Positions 8,629-16,697 of a stretch of 64,000 bases of DNA are shown here, piece by piece. The notes beneath the pieces are model-generated. The model ran no database searches. It was not told where the DNA came from and saw only the letters and a list, made by a program, of their open reading frames with translations. Positions within the stretch are counted from its first letter, which is position 1, and each line of letters begins with the position of its first letter. Position numbers and translations under genes: made by a program. Source of the DNA: Gordonia phthalatica (GTDB lineage: Bacteria; Actinomycetota; Actinomycetes; Mycobacteriales; Mycobacteriaceae); assembly GCF_001305675.1 (NCBI RefSeq), contig NZ_CP011853.1, positions 124,001 through 188,000 on the forward strand, given 5' to 3'.

Positions 8629-9912
8629 ATGCACGATTACGGAGCGTTCGCTTTCGAGTCGAAGGCGGACGTCCTCGACTCTTCGAAAGAGTTCTGGAAC
8701 CCCGACAAGACACAGTTTTGGTCTGACAGCGGCGTAGACCTCGTGATCGATCGACGCGAAGGTTACTTCCTTTGGGACATGGACGGCCGCCGGCTGATCG
8801 ATACCCATCTCAACGGCGGCACGTACAACCTCGGACATCGCAATCCGGAGATCGTCGAGGCGCTGAAGGTGTCAATGGACCACTTCGACATGGGGAACCA
8901 TCACTTCCCGTCGGTAGCGCGTGCAGCGTTGGCCAAGGAGCTCGTCCAGAGTGCACCGCCCGGACTGACGAAGGTTGCCTTTGCCTCCGGTGGAGGCGAG
9001 GCGATCGACATCGCCCTCAAAAGTGCACGGCGCGCTACCAAGCGGCGGGACATCGTCTCCATCGTCAAGGCCTATCACGGGCACACTGGTTTAGCTGTTG
9101 CTGCAGGTGACGAACGTTTTGCCGACTTCTTCCTCTCCGACCGCCCGGAGTTCCATCAGGTTCCGTTCAATGACCTCGCCGCGATGGAGGCAGCTCTGCG
9201 CGGGCGCGACGTCGCAGCGGTGATCATGGAGACGATTCCGGCGACCTACGGCTTCCCGCTTCCCGAGCCCGGTTACCTCGAACAAGTCAAGAATTTGTGT
9301 GAGAAGAACGGCACGCTGTACATCGCCGACGAGGTGCAGACCGGAATGATGCGGACCGGCGAGATGTGGGGCATCACCAAACACGGTATCGACCCGGACA
9401 TCCTCGTGACCGGCAAGGGACTCTCCGGTGGCATGTATCCGATCGCCGCCGCGTTGCTCAGTGAGCGATCGGGTGCATGGCTTCGCGAAGACGGTTTCGC
9501 ACACATGTCGACCTTCGGCGGCGCCGAACTCGCATGCATCGCCGCGCTCAAAGCGTTGGAGATCACGCAGCGGCCGGCCGTTCGCTCGATGGTCCATTAC
9601 ATCGCAGATGTGATCGGCACGGGGCTGCGACAGATCCAGGCAGCCCACCCGAACTGGTTCACCGGGATTCGACAGAACGGTGTGATCTTCGGTCTGGAGT
9701 TCGCTCATCCAGAAGGTGCCAAGTTCGTCATGCGCGAGCTGTATCAGCTAGGAGTCTGGGCGATCTTCTCAACGCTCGACCCGCGTGTTCTGCAGTACAA
9801 GCCAGGGATTCTGTTGACCCCGGACATCACGGAGGAACTGCTCGACCGCACTGCTCTGGCGATAGCTCGCGCAGAGGCCGCGGTGTGCGGCACCACGAGG
9901 AAGGCGAGCTGA
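8629..9912 (+). CDS. Class III aminotransferase-fold enzyme, probable amino-alcohol-phosphate phospholyase
   Basis: PLP enzyme of 427 aa from the ATG at 8629. It shows SGGGEAIDIALK (PLP phosphate), the YHGH motif, ADEVQTG (Asp to the PLP ring nitrogen, D234) and TGKGLSGG with the Schiff-base lysine K263. In the aminoacetone-utilisation microcompartment the class III protein is proposed to eliminate phosphate and ammonia from phosphorylated 1-amino-2-propanol, giving propionaldehyde. The frame is open upstream to 8515, but that part overlaps the operator region; a GTG directly before the ATG is also possible, with AGGAGA at 8607. It ends TGATG with the aldehyde dehydrogenase gene. The specific reaction is inferred from context. 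Confidence 0.85.
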   Translation: MHDYGAFAFESKADVLDSSKEFWNPDKTQFWSDSGVDLVIDRREGYFLWDMDGRRLIDTHLNGGTYNLGHRNPEIVEALKVSMDHFDMGNHHFPSVARAALAKELVQSAPPGLTKVAFASGGGEAIDIALKSARRATKRRDIVSIVKAYHGHTGLAVAAGDERFADFFLSDRPEFHQVPFNDLAAMEAALRGRDVAAVIMETIPATYGFPLPEPGYLEQVKNLCEKNGTLYIADEVQTGMMRTGEMWGITKHGIDPDILVTGKGLSGGMYPIAAALLSERSGAWLREDGFAHMSTFGGAELACIAALKALEITQRPAVRSMVHYIADVIGTGLRQIQAAHPNWFTGIRQNGVIFGLEFAHPEGAKFVMRELYQLGVWAIFSTLDPRVLQYKPGILLTPDITEELLDRTALAIARAEAAVCGTTRKAS

Positions 9913-11519
9913 TGGGTTTGGAGAGTATTGCGGCGGCATCGAAAACGGCTTCGGCCGGACACATGCTAGAGCGTGCTGGATGGGCGGCACGTGCATTCGG
10001 CGACTATTCGCAACGTGACGTGGAGCGGATCGTCCGGGCCGTTGCCGACGTCGCGTTCGCCAACTCACGTCGGTTCGCGGAAGCCGCTGTCGCGGAGACG
10101 ACGTTCGGCGTCGTCGAGCACAAGCTGCAGAAGAATGAGGCCTGTTCGCGCGGCCTGCTGGAAGCGTATGCGGGCACCGACTTCGTGAGTCCTCGGATTG
10201 ACGCTGATGCGAAGATCATCGAGGTACCGAGGCCTGCCGGCGTGATACTGGCGATCACACCGTCGACCAACCCGGTCGCGAGCGTGTACTTCAAGGTGCT
10301 GCTGGCTTTGATGACGCGCAATGCGGTCGTTGTCTCGCCGCACCCGATGGCGAAGAAGTGCTGCGTCGAGGCGGCGGAGCTCCTCGCCGAGGCGGCTGTG
10401 GCGGCGGGCGCCCCCGACGGAGTGATCCAGGCCGTCGCTGAACCAACGATCCCACTGGTCGAGTCGATGATGGCGGACCGTCGAACCAACCTCATCATCG
10501 CCACGGGTGGTTCCGGTGTCGTACGTGCCGCCTACAGCTCGGGCAACCCCGCGATGGGCGTCGGCCCGGGAAACGTGCCGGTGTTCGTCGACCACTCGGC
10601 CGACATCCGGGCCGCTGCGCGCCGGATCGTTGACAGCAAGGCGTTCGATAACTCGGTCCTGTGCACCAACGAGTCCGTCCTGATTGTGGAGGAGTCGGTG
10701 TCGGACTCCTTGATCCGCGAGATGCGCAACGCCGGGGCGGTACTGCTCAATCGACAGGAGACGCAGCAGCTTCGCGACTACATGTTCCCCAGCGGGCAGC
10801 TCAATACCGCTGTGGTGGGCAAGGATGCCGCGGTGATCGCTGCGGGCGCCGGTGTCCGGGTGGGACCGAGGACCAAGGTGCTACTGGCACCGTTCGACGT
10901 CGCAGTCCCCGACGAACCGTTAACCCACGAAAAGCTGTCACCGGTCCTGGGGCTGATCACCGCCCGAGATCGCGCCCAGGGGATCGCGACAGCACGCGCG
11001 ATCGTTCGCGGCGTCGGTGCCGGCCACAGTGCTGCCATTCACAGCACCGACCCCGAGACCGTGATGGCATTCACCGCTCGGGTTCCGGTGCTGCGAGTGG
11101 TGGTGAATGTCGGCAACAGCACCGGCAGCTCGGGGCTGGGGACCAACCTCCCAATCTCTATGACCATTGGTACCGGATTCGCTGGTCGCAGTTCTCTCGG
11201 TGAGAATCTCAAGCCAGATCACTTGATCAATTGTGTGCGAATCGCGTACAACTCTGATTCGGCCGAGGTGATGCCGTCGTATGTGAACCAGGACCCGACG
11301 CGTAACCACACGACGCCGGTTCCTGTCTACCCCGTTGCATCGAATGACCCCGAAGCGGTCGCTGCGCATGCGGTCGACCAGGTTAGCAGGCGCTTGGCTG
11401 CCTCTTCGTCCGCTACCGCGTTCGGAGTATCGACCTCCGGTGGGGCCGACCAGGGCCTTGTGCGCGAGGAGATCCGTCGCCTCGTCGCCGAAGAACTGTC
11501 CCAACTGATCAAGGGCTGA
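9912..11519 (+). CDS. CoA-acylating propionaldehyde dehydrogenase with C-terminal encapsulation peptide
   Basis: A 535-aa aldehyde dehydrogenase of the PduP/EutE type. Visible parts are ITPSTNP, ATGGSGVV, MGVGPGNVPV and the catalytic cysteine C251 in NSVLCTNE, ending in a flexible Ser/Thr/Ala/Gly linker. The last 20 or so residues (QGLVREEIRRLVAEELSQL and three more) form an amphipathic helix typical of peptides that target enzymes to the shell lumen. It turns propionaldehyde, NAD and CoA into propionyl-CoA, keeping the aldehyde inside the compartment. It begins in the TGATG overlap with the phospholyase gene and is followed after one base by BMC-T. Confidence 0.9.
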   Translation: MGLESIAAASKTASAGHMLERAGWAARAFGDYSQRDVERIVRAVADVAFANSRRFAEAAVAETTFGVVEHKLQKNEACSRGLLEAYAGTDFVSPRIDADAKIIEVPRPAGVILAITPSTNPVASVYFKVLLALMTRNAVVVSPHPMAKKCCVEAAELLAEAAVAAGAPDGVIQAVAEPTIPLVESMMADRRTNLIIATGGSGVVRAAYSSGNPAMGVGPGNVPVFVDHSADIRAAARRIVDSKAFDNSVLCTNESVLIVEESVSDSLIREMRNAGAVLLNRQETQQLRDYMFPSGQLNTAVVGKDAAVIAAGAGVRVGPRTKVLLAPFDVAVPDEPLTHEKLSPVLGLITARDRAQGIATARAIVRGVGAGHSAAIHSTDPETVMAFTARVPVLRVVVNVGNSTGSSGLGTNLPISMTIGTGFAGRSSLGENLKPDHLINCVRIAYNSDSAEVMPSYVNQDPTRNHTTPVPVYPVASNDPEAVAAHAVDQVSRRLAASSSATAFGVSTSGGADQGLVREEIRRLVAEELSQLIKG

Positions 11520-11520
11520 C

Positions 11521-12120
11521 ATGACTGAATTGCGTTCGTTCATCTTCATCGACCGACTGGCACCGCAGACGATGTGTTATCTCGCCACCTGGATCAAGGG
11601 CACGCTTCCCCGGGCGGGTGTGGCGGCGCAGATCATCGAGGTGGCACCCGGTATCGACATCGAGCAGATCACTGACAGCGCCCTCAAGTATGCAGAGGTC
11701 TCCGCCGGGATCCTCGTGGTGGAACGGCAGTTCGGGTACCTCGAGTTCCACGGTGAGACCGGTTCGGTCAAGGCTGCTGCGGAGGGGGTACTCGATGTGA
11801 TGGGTGCGGACCCGGGCACCGCGGTTCGCCCCACGGTGTTGGCCAACAAGATCATCTCGTCCATCGACCGACAGCACGCGTTCCTCATCAACCGCAACAA
11901 GATCGGCTCGATGGTGGTGCCCGGTGAGTCGCTCTTCGTCCTTGAGGTACAGCCGGCGTCGTACGCGATCCTGGCGACGAACGAGGCGGAGAAGGCGGCT
12001 GACATTAAGGTCGTGGACTACCGGATGATCGGCGCCAGCGGACGTGTCTACCTCTCGGGCAAAGAAGCCGATGTGCGCCAGGCCGCCGATGCAGCACTCG
12101 ATGTGTTGCGGAGCTTGTGA
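11521..12120 (+). CDS. BMC-T microcompartment shell protein (first paralog)
   Basis: A 199-aa protein with two tandem BMC-like domains. The N-terminal half has IIEVAPGIDIEQITDSALK and ILVVERQFGYLEFHG, and the C-terminal half FVLEVQPASYAILATNEAEKA. Trimers of such proteins form pseudohexameric shell tiles, often with a larger or gated pore. It is clearly related to the second BMC-T at 13.3 kb (shared ..IIEVAP.., ..VERQFG..LE.HG, ..INRN..GSM..PG.S). It starts one base after the dehydrogenase stop and overlaps the next start (TGATG), so it is translated within the operon. Confidence 0.93.
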   Translation: MTELRSFIFIDRLAPQTMCYLATWIKGTLPRAGVAAQIIEVAPGIDIEQITDSALKYAEVSAGILVVERQFGYLEFHGETGSVKAAAEGVLDVMGADPGTAVRPTVLANKIISSIDRQHAFLINRNKIGSMVVPGESLFVLEVQPASYAILATNEAEKAADIKVVDYRMIGASGRVYLSGKEADVRQAADAALDVLRSL

Positions 12121-12641
12121 TGAGCCAGCCTCAACTCGATCTGCGCGCGATCATCGCAGATACGGTGCGCGACGTCGTTGCGGAGATGGTCGCAGGCTCG
12201 GTGCATGATGCAGTGGCGGGATCCGGTCAGATCGCAGCACCGTCGGCATCGCCTCCACCAGTACTCGAGACGGCTGGAGTGCCGGGGTCGGAGCACGTGA
12301 TTCGCGCACCTGGTCGCCAGGTCGTCGAGGCTGTCCGCATCTCCGATAACACCGACCTGGATCATTTCGTCCGGCGACTGGTGACCATGTTTGAGAATCC
12401 GAAGGTTCGCCAGGACATCAAGGCGGGGCGTTTGAGTTTCCGCCTTGAAGGACGCTCGATGCTGGCAGCAGACACCGGCCCCGTGATGCGAGTTGAATCC
12501 GGGGCCCTCACCGAGAGACAGGTGGAGACCGCACATGCGGAGGGACGGCGAATTGTCCTGGCGCGTCGAGCTGTGGCGACACCGCTCGCCCGTGAACGTG
12601 CCCGAGCACTGAGAGTTCCGATCGAGAAGGAGACACGCTGA
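12120..12641 (+). CDS. PduM-like microcompartment-associated protein
   Basis: A 173-aa protein. Residues about 1-30 form an amphipathic helix (LDLRAIIADTVRDVVAEMV) like an encapsulation peptide, followed by a Pro/Ser/Ala linker and a C-terminal domain ending in RRIVLARRAVATPLARERAR. That last block resembles the end of PduM and the related TPLAR motif found in other BMC-locus proteins. PduM is a minor structural component needed for correct Pdu compartment assembly. I chose the ATG at 12120 (TGATG overlap with BMC-T); a GTG at 12117 is possible. It sits between shell genes, so a linker or core-assembly role is likely. The homology is weak and comes from pattern only. Confidence 0.6.
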   Translation: MSQPQLDLRAIIADTVRDVVAEMVAGSVHDAVAGSGQIAAPSASPPPVLETAGVPGSEHVIRAPGRQVVEAVRISDNTDLDHFVRRLVTMFENPKVRQDIKAGRLSFRLEGRSMLAADTGPVMRVESGALTERQVETAHAEGRRIVLARRAVATPLARERARALRVPIEKETR

Positions 12642-12880
12642 TGCAACAGGCAGTTGTGACCGGAACAGTCTGGTCAACCAAACGGATCGACGGCATTCCG
12701 CCCGGAGCACTTCTGACGGTGCGGACCGCCGGTGGAGAGGAGCTCGTCGCTTTCGATGTCCTGGGCAGCGGTGTCGGCGAAGAAGTCCTGATCAGTCTGG
12801 GCTCAGTAGCTGCCGCATGGTTCACCGGAACACCGCCTCCGATTGACGCCCTGATCATCGGATCTGTCGATCCCCGATAG
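12641..12880 (+). CDS. BMC-P pentameric vertex protein (EutN/CcmL family)
   Basis: A 79-aa protein of normal family length. The start (VVTGTVWSTKRIDGIPPG), the core FDVLGSGVGEEVLISLGS and the end PPIDALIIGSVD follow the EutN/CcmL/PduN pattern of a small OB-fold that forms pentamers capping the icosahedral vertices. It overlaps the PduM-like gene as TGATG. It is the only BMC-P in the locus, which fits a closed shell. Confidence 0.94.
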   Translation: MQQAVVTGTVWSTKRIDGIPPGALLTVRTAGGEELVAFDVLGSGVGEEVLISLGSVAAAWFTGTPPPIDALIIGSVDPR

Positions 12881-12983
12881 TCCGCAGAACGAACTGTTCT
12901 TCCACCCCCATCCCAACCCCACATCACTGGAACAACCACACTCGGATCCGCCTGGATCGAGAAAGAAAGCAAGGAGACAAATC

Positions 12984-13265
12984 ATGTCGAGCACCGCAGT
13001 CGGAATGATCGAGACCAAGGGATTCGTTGCCGCTCTCACCGCCGCCGACGCCATGGTGAAGGCCGCGAATGTGGTCATCACCGATCGTCAGGAAGTCGGC
13101 GACGGCCTCGTCGCCGTGATCGTCACCGGTGAAGTCGGCGCAGTCAAAGCGGCCACCGAAGCGGGCGCCGAAGCAGCGTCGCAGGTTGGTGAGCTCATCA
13201 GCGTCCACGTGATCCCGCGCCCGCATGCCGAACTGGGAAACCACTTCGACATCTCGGCGAAGTGA
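12984..13265 (+). CDS. BMC-H hexameric shell protein
   Basis: A 93-aa canonical single-domain shell protein: AVGMIETKGFVAALTAADAM at the start, pore loop VGDG at residues 38-41, then GLVAVIVTGEVGAVKAATEAG. Hexamers tile the facets. The pore sequence (Asp in place of the usual small residues) would make an acidic-lined channel, possibly to admit a cationic amine. A strong AAGGAG precedes the ATG. The 103-base gap before it is the largest within the operon and may allow separate control of this most abundant protein. Confidence 0.95.
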   Translation: MSSTAVGMIETKGFVAALTAADAMVKAANVVITDRQEVGDGLVAVIVTGEVGAVKAATEAGAEAASQVGELISVHVIPRPHAELGNHFDISAK

Positions 13266-13342
13266 GTCTGCCCAACCGGTGAAGTCCGGCCGTGTCGGTG
13301 CGTGAGCATCGATCTGGACGTGATATGAGACAGGAGTCGCCG

Positions 13343-13990
13343 ATGTCCGACACATCGATCAGTAGTGAACTGCGCGTCTATTTGATGGTCGAGGACCTTC
13401 AAGAGCAGTTCGCCGCGTATCTGGGAACCCCGACGCGTGCCCGTGGATATCCTCCCTTCGCAGGTGATCACGCGCTCATCATCGAGGTCGCTCCGGCTCT
13501 CGCGATCGAGCGAGTGATCGACCTCGCGTTGCGCGAGGTGCCGGGAGTCGAGCCGGGCATCCTTTTCGTCGAGCGCCAATTCGGGGTTCTCGAACTGCAC
13601 GGTAAGAGTCTCGACGAGGTCAAACGGGCGGGGGAGGCGGTGCTCGCCGGCACCGGATCTTCGGCTGGTGATCAGCTCCGACCACGGGTGCTCTACCACG
13701 ACATCATCGAGAACGTGAGCGACCAGCACGCTGTGCTGATCAATCGCAACAGGAAGGGGTCGATGTTGATGCCCGGCCAGTCGCTCCTGGTCTACGAGAT
13801 GACCCCGGCGCTCTTCGCGGCAGTCGCGGCCAATGAGGCGGAGCGCGCTGCACCGGGTCTGTCGATGATCGATGTCCAGATGATCGGCGCGGCGGGTCGG
13901 CTCTACCTGGGTGGAACGACAGAAGAGGTCACTGCGGCGCGCGATCGCATCACTGCGGTCCTCTCCTCCATCGAGGGACGGGAGCAGTGA
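13343..13990 (+). CDS. BMC-T microcompartment shell protein (second paralog)
   Basis: A 215-aa tandem BMC-domain protein related to the one at 11521 (shared IIEVAPALAIE, FVERQFGVLELHGK, LINRN.KGSM, NEAERAA). I chose the ATG at 13343 because CAGGAG lies 7 bases upstream; upstream in-frame starts at 13292 and 13325 lack this. Having two divergent BMC-T proteins in one shell suggests different pore properties or sidedness. It is followed after 3 bases by the kinase gene. Confidence 0.92.
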   Translation: MSDTSISSELRVYLMVEDLQEQFAAYLGTPTRARGYPPFAGDHALIIEVAPALAIERVIDLALREVPGVEPGILFVERQFGVLELHGKSLDEVKRAGEAVLAGTGSSAGDQLRPRVLYHDIIENVSDQHAVLINRNRKGSMLMPGQSLLVYEMTPALFAAVAANEAERAAPGLSMIDVQMIGAAGRLYLGGTTEEVTAARDRITAVLSSIEGREQ

Positions 13991-13993
13991 GCC

Positions 13994-15013
13994 ATGGCCG
14001 ACTCGAAGAGCATCGGAATCGATGCGACTGAAGGGCTCGCTTACGCGGCGATGAAGGCGTATGACTTCCCGGAGCCGTATGAGCTCTCGCTCATCAACCT
14101 CTCGGAGAACGCCACGTTTCTGGTGACCGCGACCGACAGCGATGACCGAGCGGTGATGCGTGTCCATCGACTCGGCTATCACGATCGAGCGTCGATCGAG
14201 AGTGAACTTGACTGGACCACGGCTCTGCGACTGGACATCGGAGTCGCCACCCCCGCCGTGGTGTCGGCCCGCGACGGCAGTCGGGTGACGACGATTCGTG
14301 ACGGCGATGTTGATCGTCACGTGGTGCTGTTCGACCTGGCGCCGGGTGCGGAGCCGGACGGGGAACTCCTTCGAGCATCTGACTTCCGGCTGCTCGGGAG
14401 ACTGACCGCGAAGCTCCACATGCACGCAATGACATGGCAGCGGCCGCCCACGTTTACCCGATTCAAGTGGGACTGGGATGCATTCCTCGGTGAGGAGGCT
14501 CGCTGGGGCCGGTGGAGTGACGGGGTCGGCATCGGGGCCGAGGAGATCGACGTCCTCGGTGCCGCCACAGCGCTTCTCCGACGACGATTGAGTGAGTACG
14601 GCACCGGGCCGGACCGTTACGGACTGATACACGCTGATCTGCGCCTGGCGAATCTTCTGATCATCGACGATCAGATCACTGTCATCGACTTCGATGACTG
14701 CGGTGAATCCTGGTTCATGTACGACTTTGGCACCGCCGTCTCGTTCATCGAAGATGATCCTCGTGTCCCTGACTGGCGCGCCGCGTGGTTGACCGGTTAC
14801 CGCGAGGTACGTGAACTCAGTGCCGAGCATGAACGGATGCTGGCGACATTCGTCATGCTTCGCCGGCTCATGTTAGTGGCATGGATGGGTTCACACTCGC
14901 ACTCTACTGAGGCCGTGGCTCTCGGTAAGAGTTTCACCGCTGGAACCATGGTTCTGGCACACCGGTACCTGGCCTCTGACGGCCAGTCGATCGACCGCGA
15001 CGTCGCGGCCTGA
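13994..15013 (+). CDS. Aminopropanol kinase (APH/homoserine-kinase-like)
   Basis: A 339-aa member of the aminoglycoside phosphotransferase fold. The catalytic loop is HADLRLANL (H213, D215, N220) and the metal-binding motif IDFDD (D232, D234). In the mycobacterial aminoacetone-utilisation locus the equivalent enzyme phosphorylates 1-amino-2-propanol on oxygen, supplying the phospholyase. It lacks an obvious encapsulation peptide, so it may act outside the shell or bind its surface. The start follows the BMC-T stop by 3 bases. Function follows from family and locus identity. Confidence 0.85.
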   Translation: MADSKSIGIDATEGLAYAAMKAYDFPEPYELSLINLSENATFLVTATDSDDRAVMRVHRLGYHDRASIESELDWTTALRLDIGVATPAVVSARDGSRVTTIRDGDVDRHVVLFDLAPGAEPDGELLRASDFRLLGRLTAKLHMHAMTWQRPPTFTRFKWDWDAFLGEEARWGRWSDGVGIGAEEIDVLGAATALLRRRLSEYGTGPDRYGLIHADLRLANLLIIDDQITVIDFDDCGESWFMYDFGTAVSFIEDDPRVPDWRAAWLTGYREVRELSAEHERMLATFVMLRRLMLVAWMGSHSHSTEAVALGKSFTAGTMVLAHRYLASDGQSIDRDVAA

Positions 15014-15028
15014 CAGTTAGGACGGCAG

Positions 15029-15799
15029 ATGTTCTCATCCATGGCAGAGCACACCGTGGTGGTGACCGGAGGAAGTCGGGGGATCGGCCGCGGTATCGCG
15101 ACTATCTTCGTCGAGGCAGGTGCACGCGTGGTCCTCGTCGGTCGTCGTGCGGCCGAACTTGCCGCAGTGGCTGAAGAACTGGGACCACGTACGGACTATC
15201 TGGTCGCTGACATCGGCGACCGCGGTCAGTGTCGTGAGATGGCTGCGGAGGTAGTGAGGCGGCACGGAGGAATCGACGTGCTGTGCTGCAATGCCGGCAT
15301 CTTCCCGCAACACAGGCTCTCTGAGATGACTCAGGAAGACCTTGATCTCGTGATGCGGACCAACCTCAGTGGCACGGTCTTCAGCGTCCAGGCCTGTACG
15401 GATGCGCTTGCGGCGTGCGGCCGCGGGCGAATCGTCCTCACCTCGTCGATCACGGGTCCGATCACGGGCTACCCGGGATGGTCGCATTACGGGGCGAGCA
15501 AGGCGGCGCAGCTCGGGTTCATGCGCAGTGCTGCGCTGGAACTCGCACGACAGGGCATCACGATCAACGCCGTCATGCCCGGCAACATCGCGACGGAGGG
15601 CTTGGACGGGCTGGGTGACGACTACGTAGCAGGCATGGCGGCCGCGGTGCCCGCGGGCCGGTTGGGCAGTGTCGCTGATATCGGTCACGCGGTGTTGTTC
15701 TTCGCAGCACCGGAGACGGGATACGTCACCGGTCAAACACTGATCGTCGACGGTGGTCAGATCCTGCCGGAGTCTGCGGAGGCTCTCGCACAGATGTGA
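15029..15799 (+). CDS. SDR-family amino-alcohol dehydrogenase of the microcompartment locus
   Basis: A 256-aa classical short-chain dehydrogenase: TGGSRGIG (13-20), CNAG (87-90) and the triad serine at 139-140, Y154 and K158 (SHYGASK). In this locus type the SDR is thought to oxidise or epimerise 1-amino-2-propanol via aminoacetone, using NAD(P). AGGACGG precedes the ATG at 15029; an ATG four codons later (15041) is equally good. It lies 15 bases after the kinase, so it is in the same operon. Confidence 0.86.
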   Translation: MFSSMAEHTVVVTGGSRGIGRGIATIFVEAGARVVLVGRRAAELAAVAEELGPRTDYLVADIGDRGQCREMAAEVVRRHGGIDVLCCNAGIFPQHRLSEMTQEDLDLVMRTNLSGTVFSVQACTDALAACGRGRIVLTSSITGPITGYPGWSHYGASKAAQLGFMRSAALELARQGITINAVMPGNIATEGLDGLGDDYVAGMAAAVPAGRLGSVADIGHAVLFFAAPETGYVTGQTLIVDGGQILPESAEALAQM

Positions 15800-15849
15800 T
15801 CATTTGACGAGATAGGCTGGACAGAGTCCTAGTCAGCAGAGGGGGATCG

Positions 15850-16671
15850 ATGACTGCGGAGTCCGTACGGGCGATCGGACGCGAGTCGACGTCACTCGTA
15901 GAGACTCTCCGGCGGCGGATCGTATCCGAGATCAGTTCTGGCATTCTCGCTCCTGGTACTCGTCTCGGTGGTGAGCGCGACCTTGCCGAGAGTTATGGAG
16001 TCAGCCGGTCGACGCTTCGGCAAGTCTTGGGCGGACTCGAGGAAGCCGGCCTCATCGAACGCGTCGCCGGCCGTGGCGGTGGAACTTTCGTTGGCCACCC
16101 GAAGGTCGCTCGAGACTCGACAGAGGTGGTCGGTCTGCCGGCTTCGTTGGCGAGTCAGGGCTATGCCGCGGGTACGCGGGTGCTGTCAACGCGGCTCGCA
16201 CCGCCAGATGACACAGCGCGTGCGAGGCTGGGGCTGCGGGCTGACGAGCTGGTCGCGGACATCCAGCGTCTGCGACTCGCGGACGGTCGTCCCCTGTCGT
16301 TGGACCGAGCTCAGTTCCCCGCGGCGCGGTTCCGAGGCCTGCTCGAGATGTCCCTCGGCGGTTCGTTGTATGCATTGCTCGAGGAGAAGTTCGACCTTCG
16401 GATCGGGGAGGCCGAGGAAACCATCGAAGTCGTCAACGCCACCGACGATGAGGCAGGGATCCTCGGTGTGGACGTGGGTTTCCCACTCGTGTCTATCGAA
16501 CGCATCGCTTACGACGACGGCGGTGAGCCCTTCGAGTACTCACACGATCTGTTTCGCGCCGACCGTGTTCGGATCACCATGCGTACGCCGGGGCGTGGAC
16601 TACGTGCGGCTGCCGTAGGCCTTGAGGAGATCGTGACCCTGACCGCCGTCGCCCCAATGACGTCCGACTGA
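15850..16671 (+). CDS. GntR-family regulator with UTRA domain (HutC subfamily)
   Basis: A 273-aa protein. A winged HTH fills about residues 20-85 (ILAPGTRLGGERDLAESYGV, SRSTLRQVLGGLEEAGLI), and a UTRA ligand domain about 100-250 (PLSLDRAQFP, VSIERIAYDDGGEPFEYSHD). It is the last gene of the microcompartment cluster, 50 bases after the SDR, and is probably its repressor responding to a pathway intermediate. Candidate binding sites (GGT-N4-ACC) lie between permease and phospholyase. GAGGGGGAT precedes the ATG. Confidence 0.9.
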   Translation: MTAESVRAIGRESTSLVETLRRRIVSEISSGILAPGTRLGGERDLAESYGVSRSTLRQVLGGLEEAGLIERVAGRGGGTFVGHPKVARDSTEVVGLPASLASQGYAAGTRVLSTRLAPPDDTARARLGLRADELVADIQRLRLADGRPLSLDRAQFPAARFRGLLEMSLGGSLYALLEEKFDLRIGEAEETIEVVNATDDEAGILGVDVGFPLVSIERIAYDDGGEPFEYSHDLFRADRVRITMRTPGRGLRAAAVGLEEIVTLTAVAPMTSD

Positions 16672-16697
16672 TCGAGGCGTTCGACACATCATCTTCA

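Noticed and set aside
15804..15832. TTGACG with a downstream TCCTAG as promoter of the GntR gene
   Set aside because: The -35 is good but the -10 match is poor at the correct spacing, so I did not list it as a feature.
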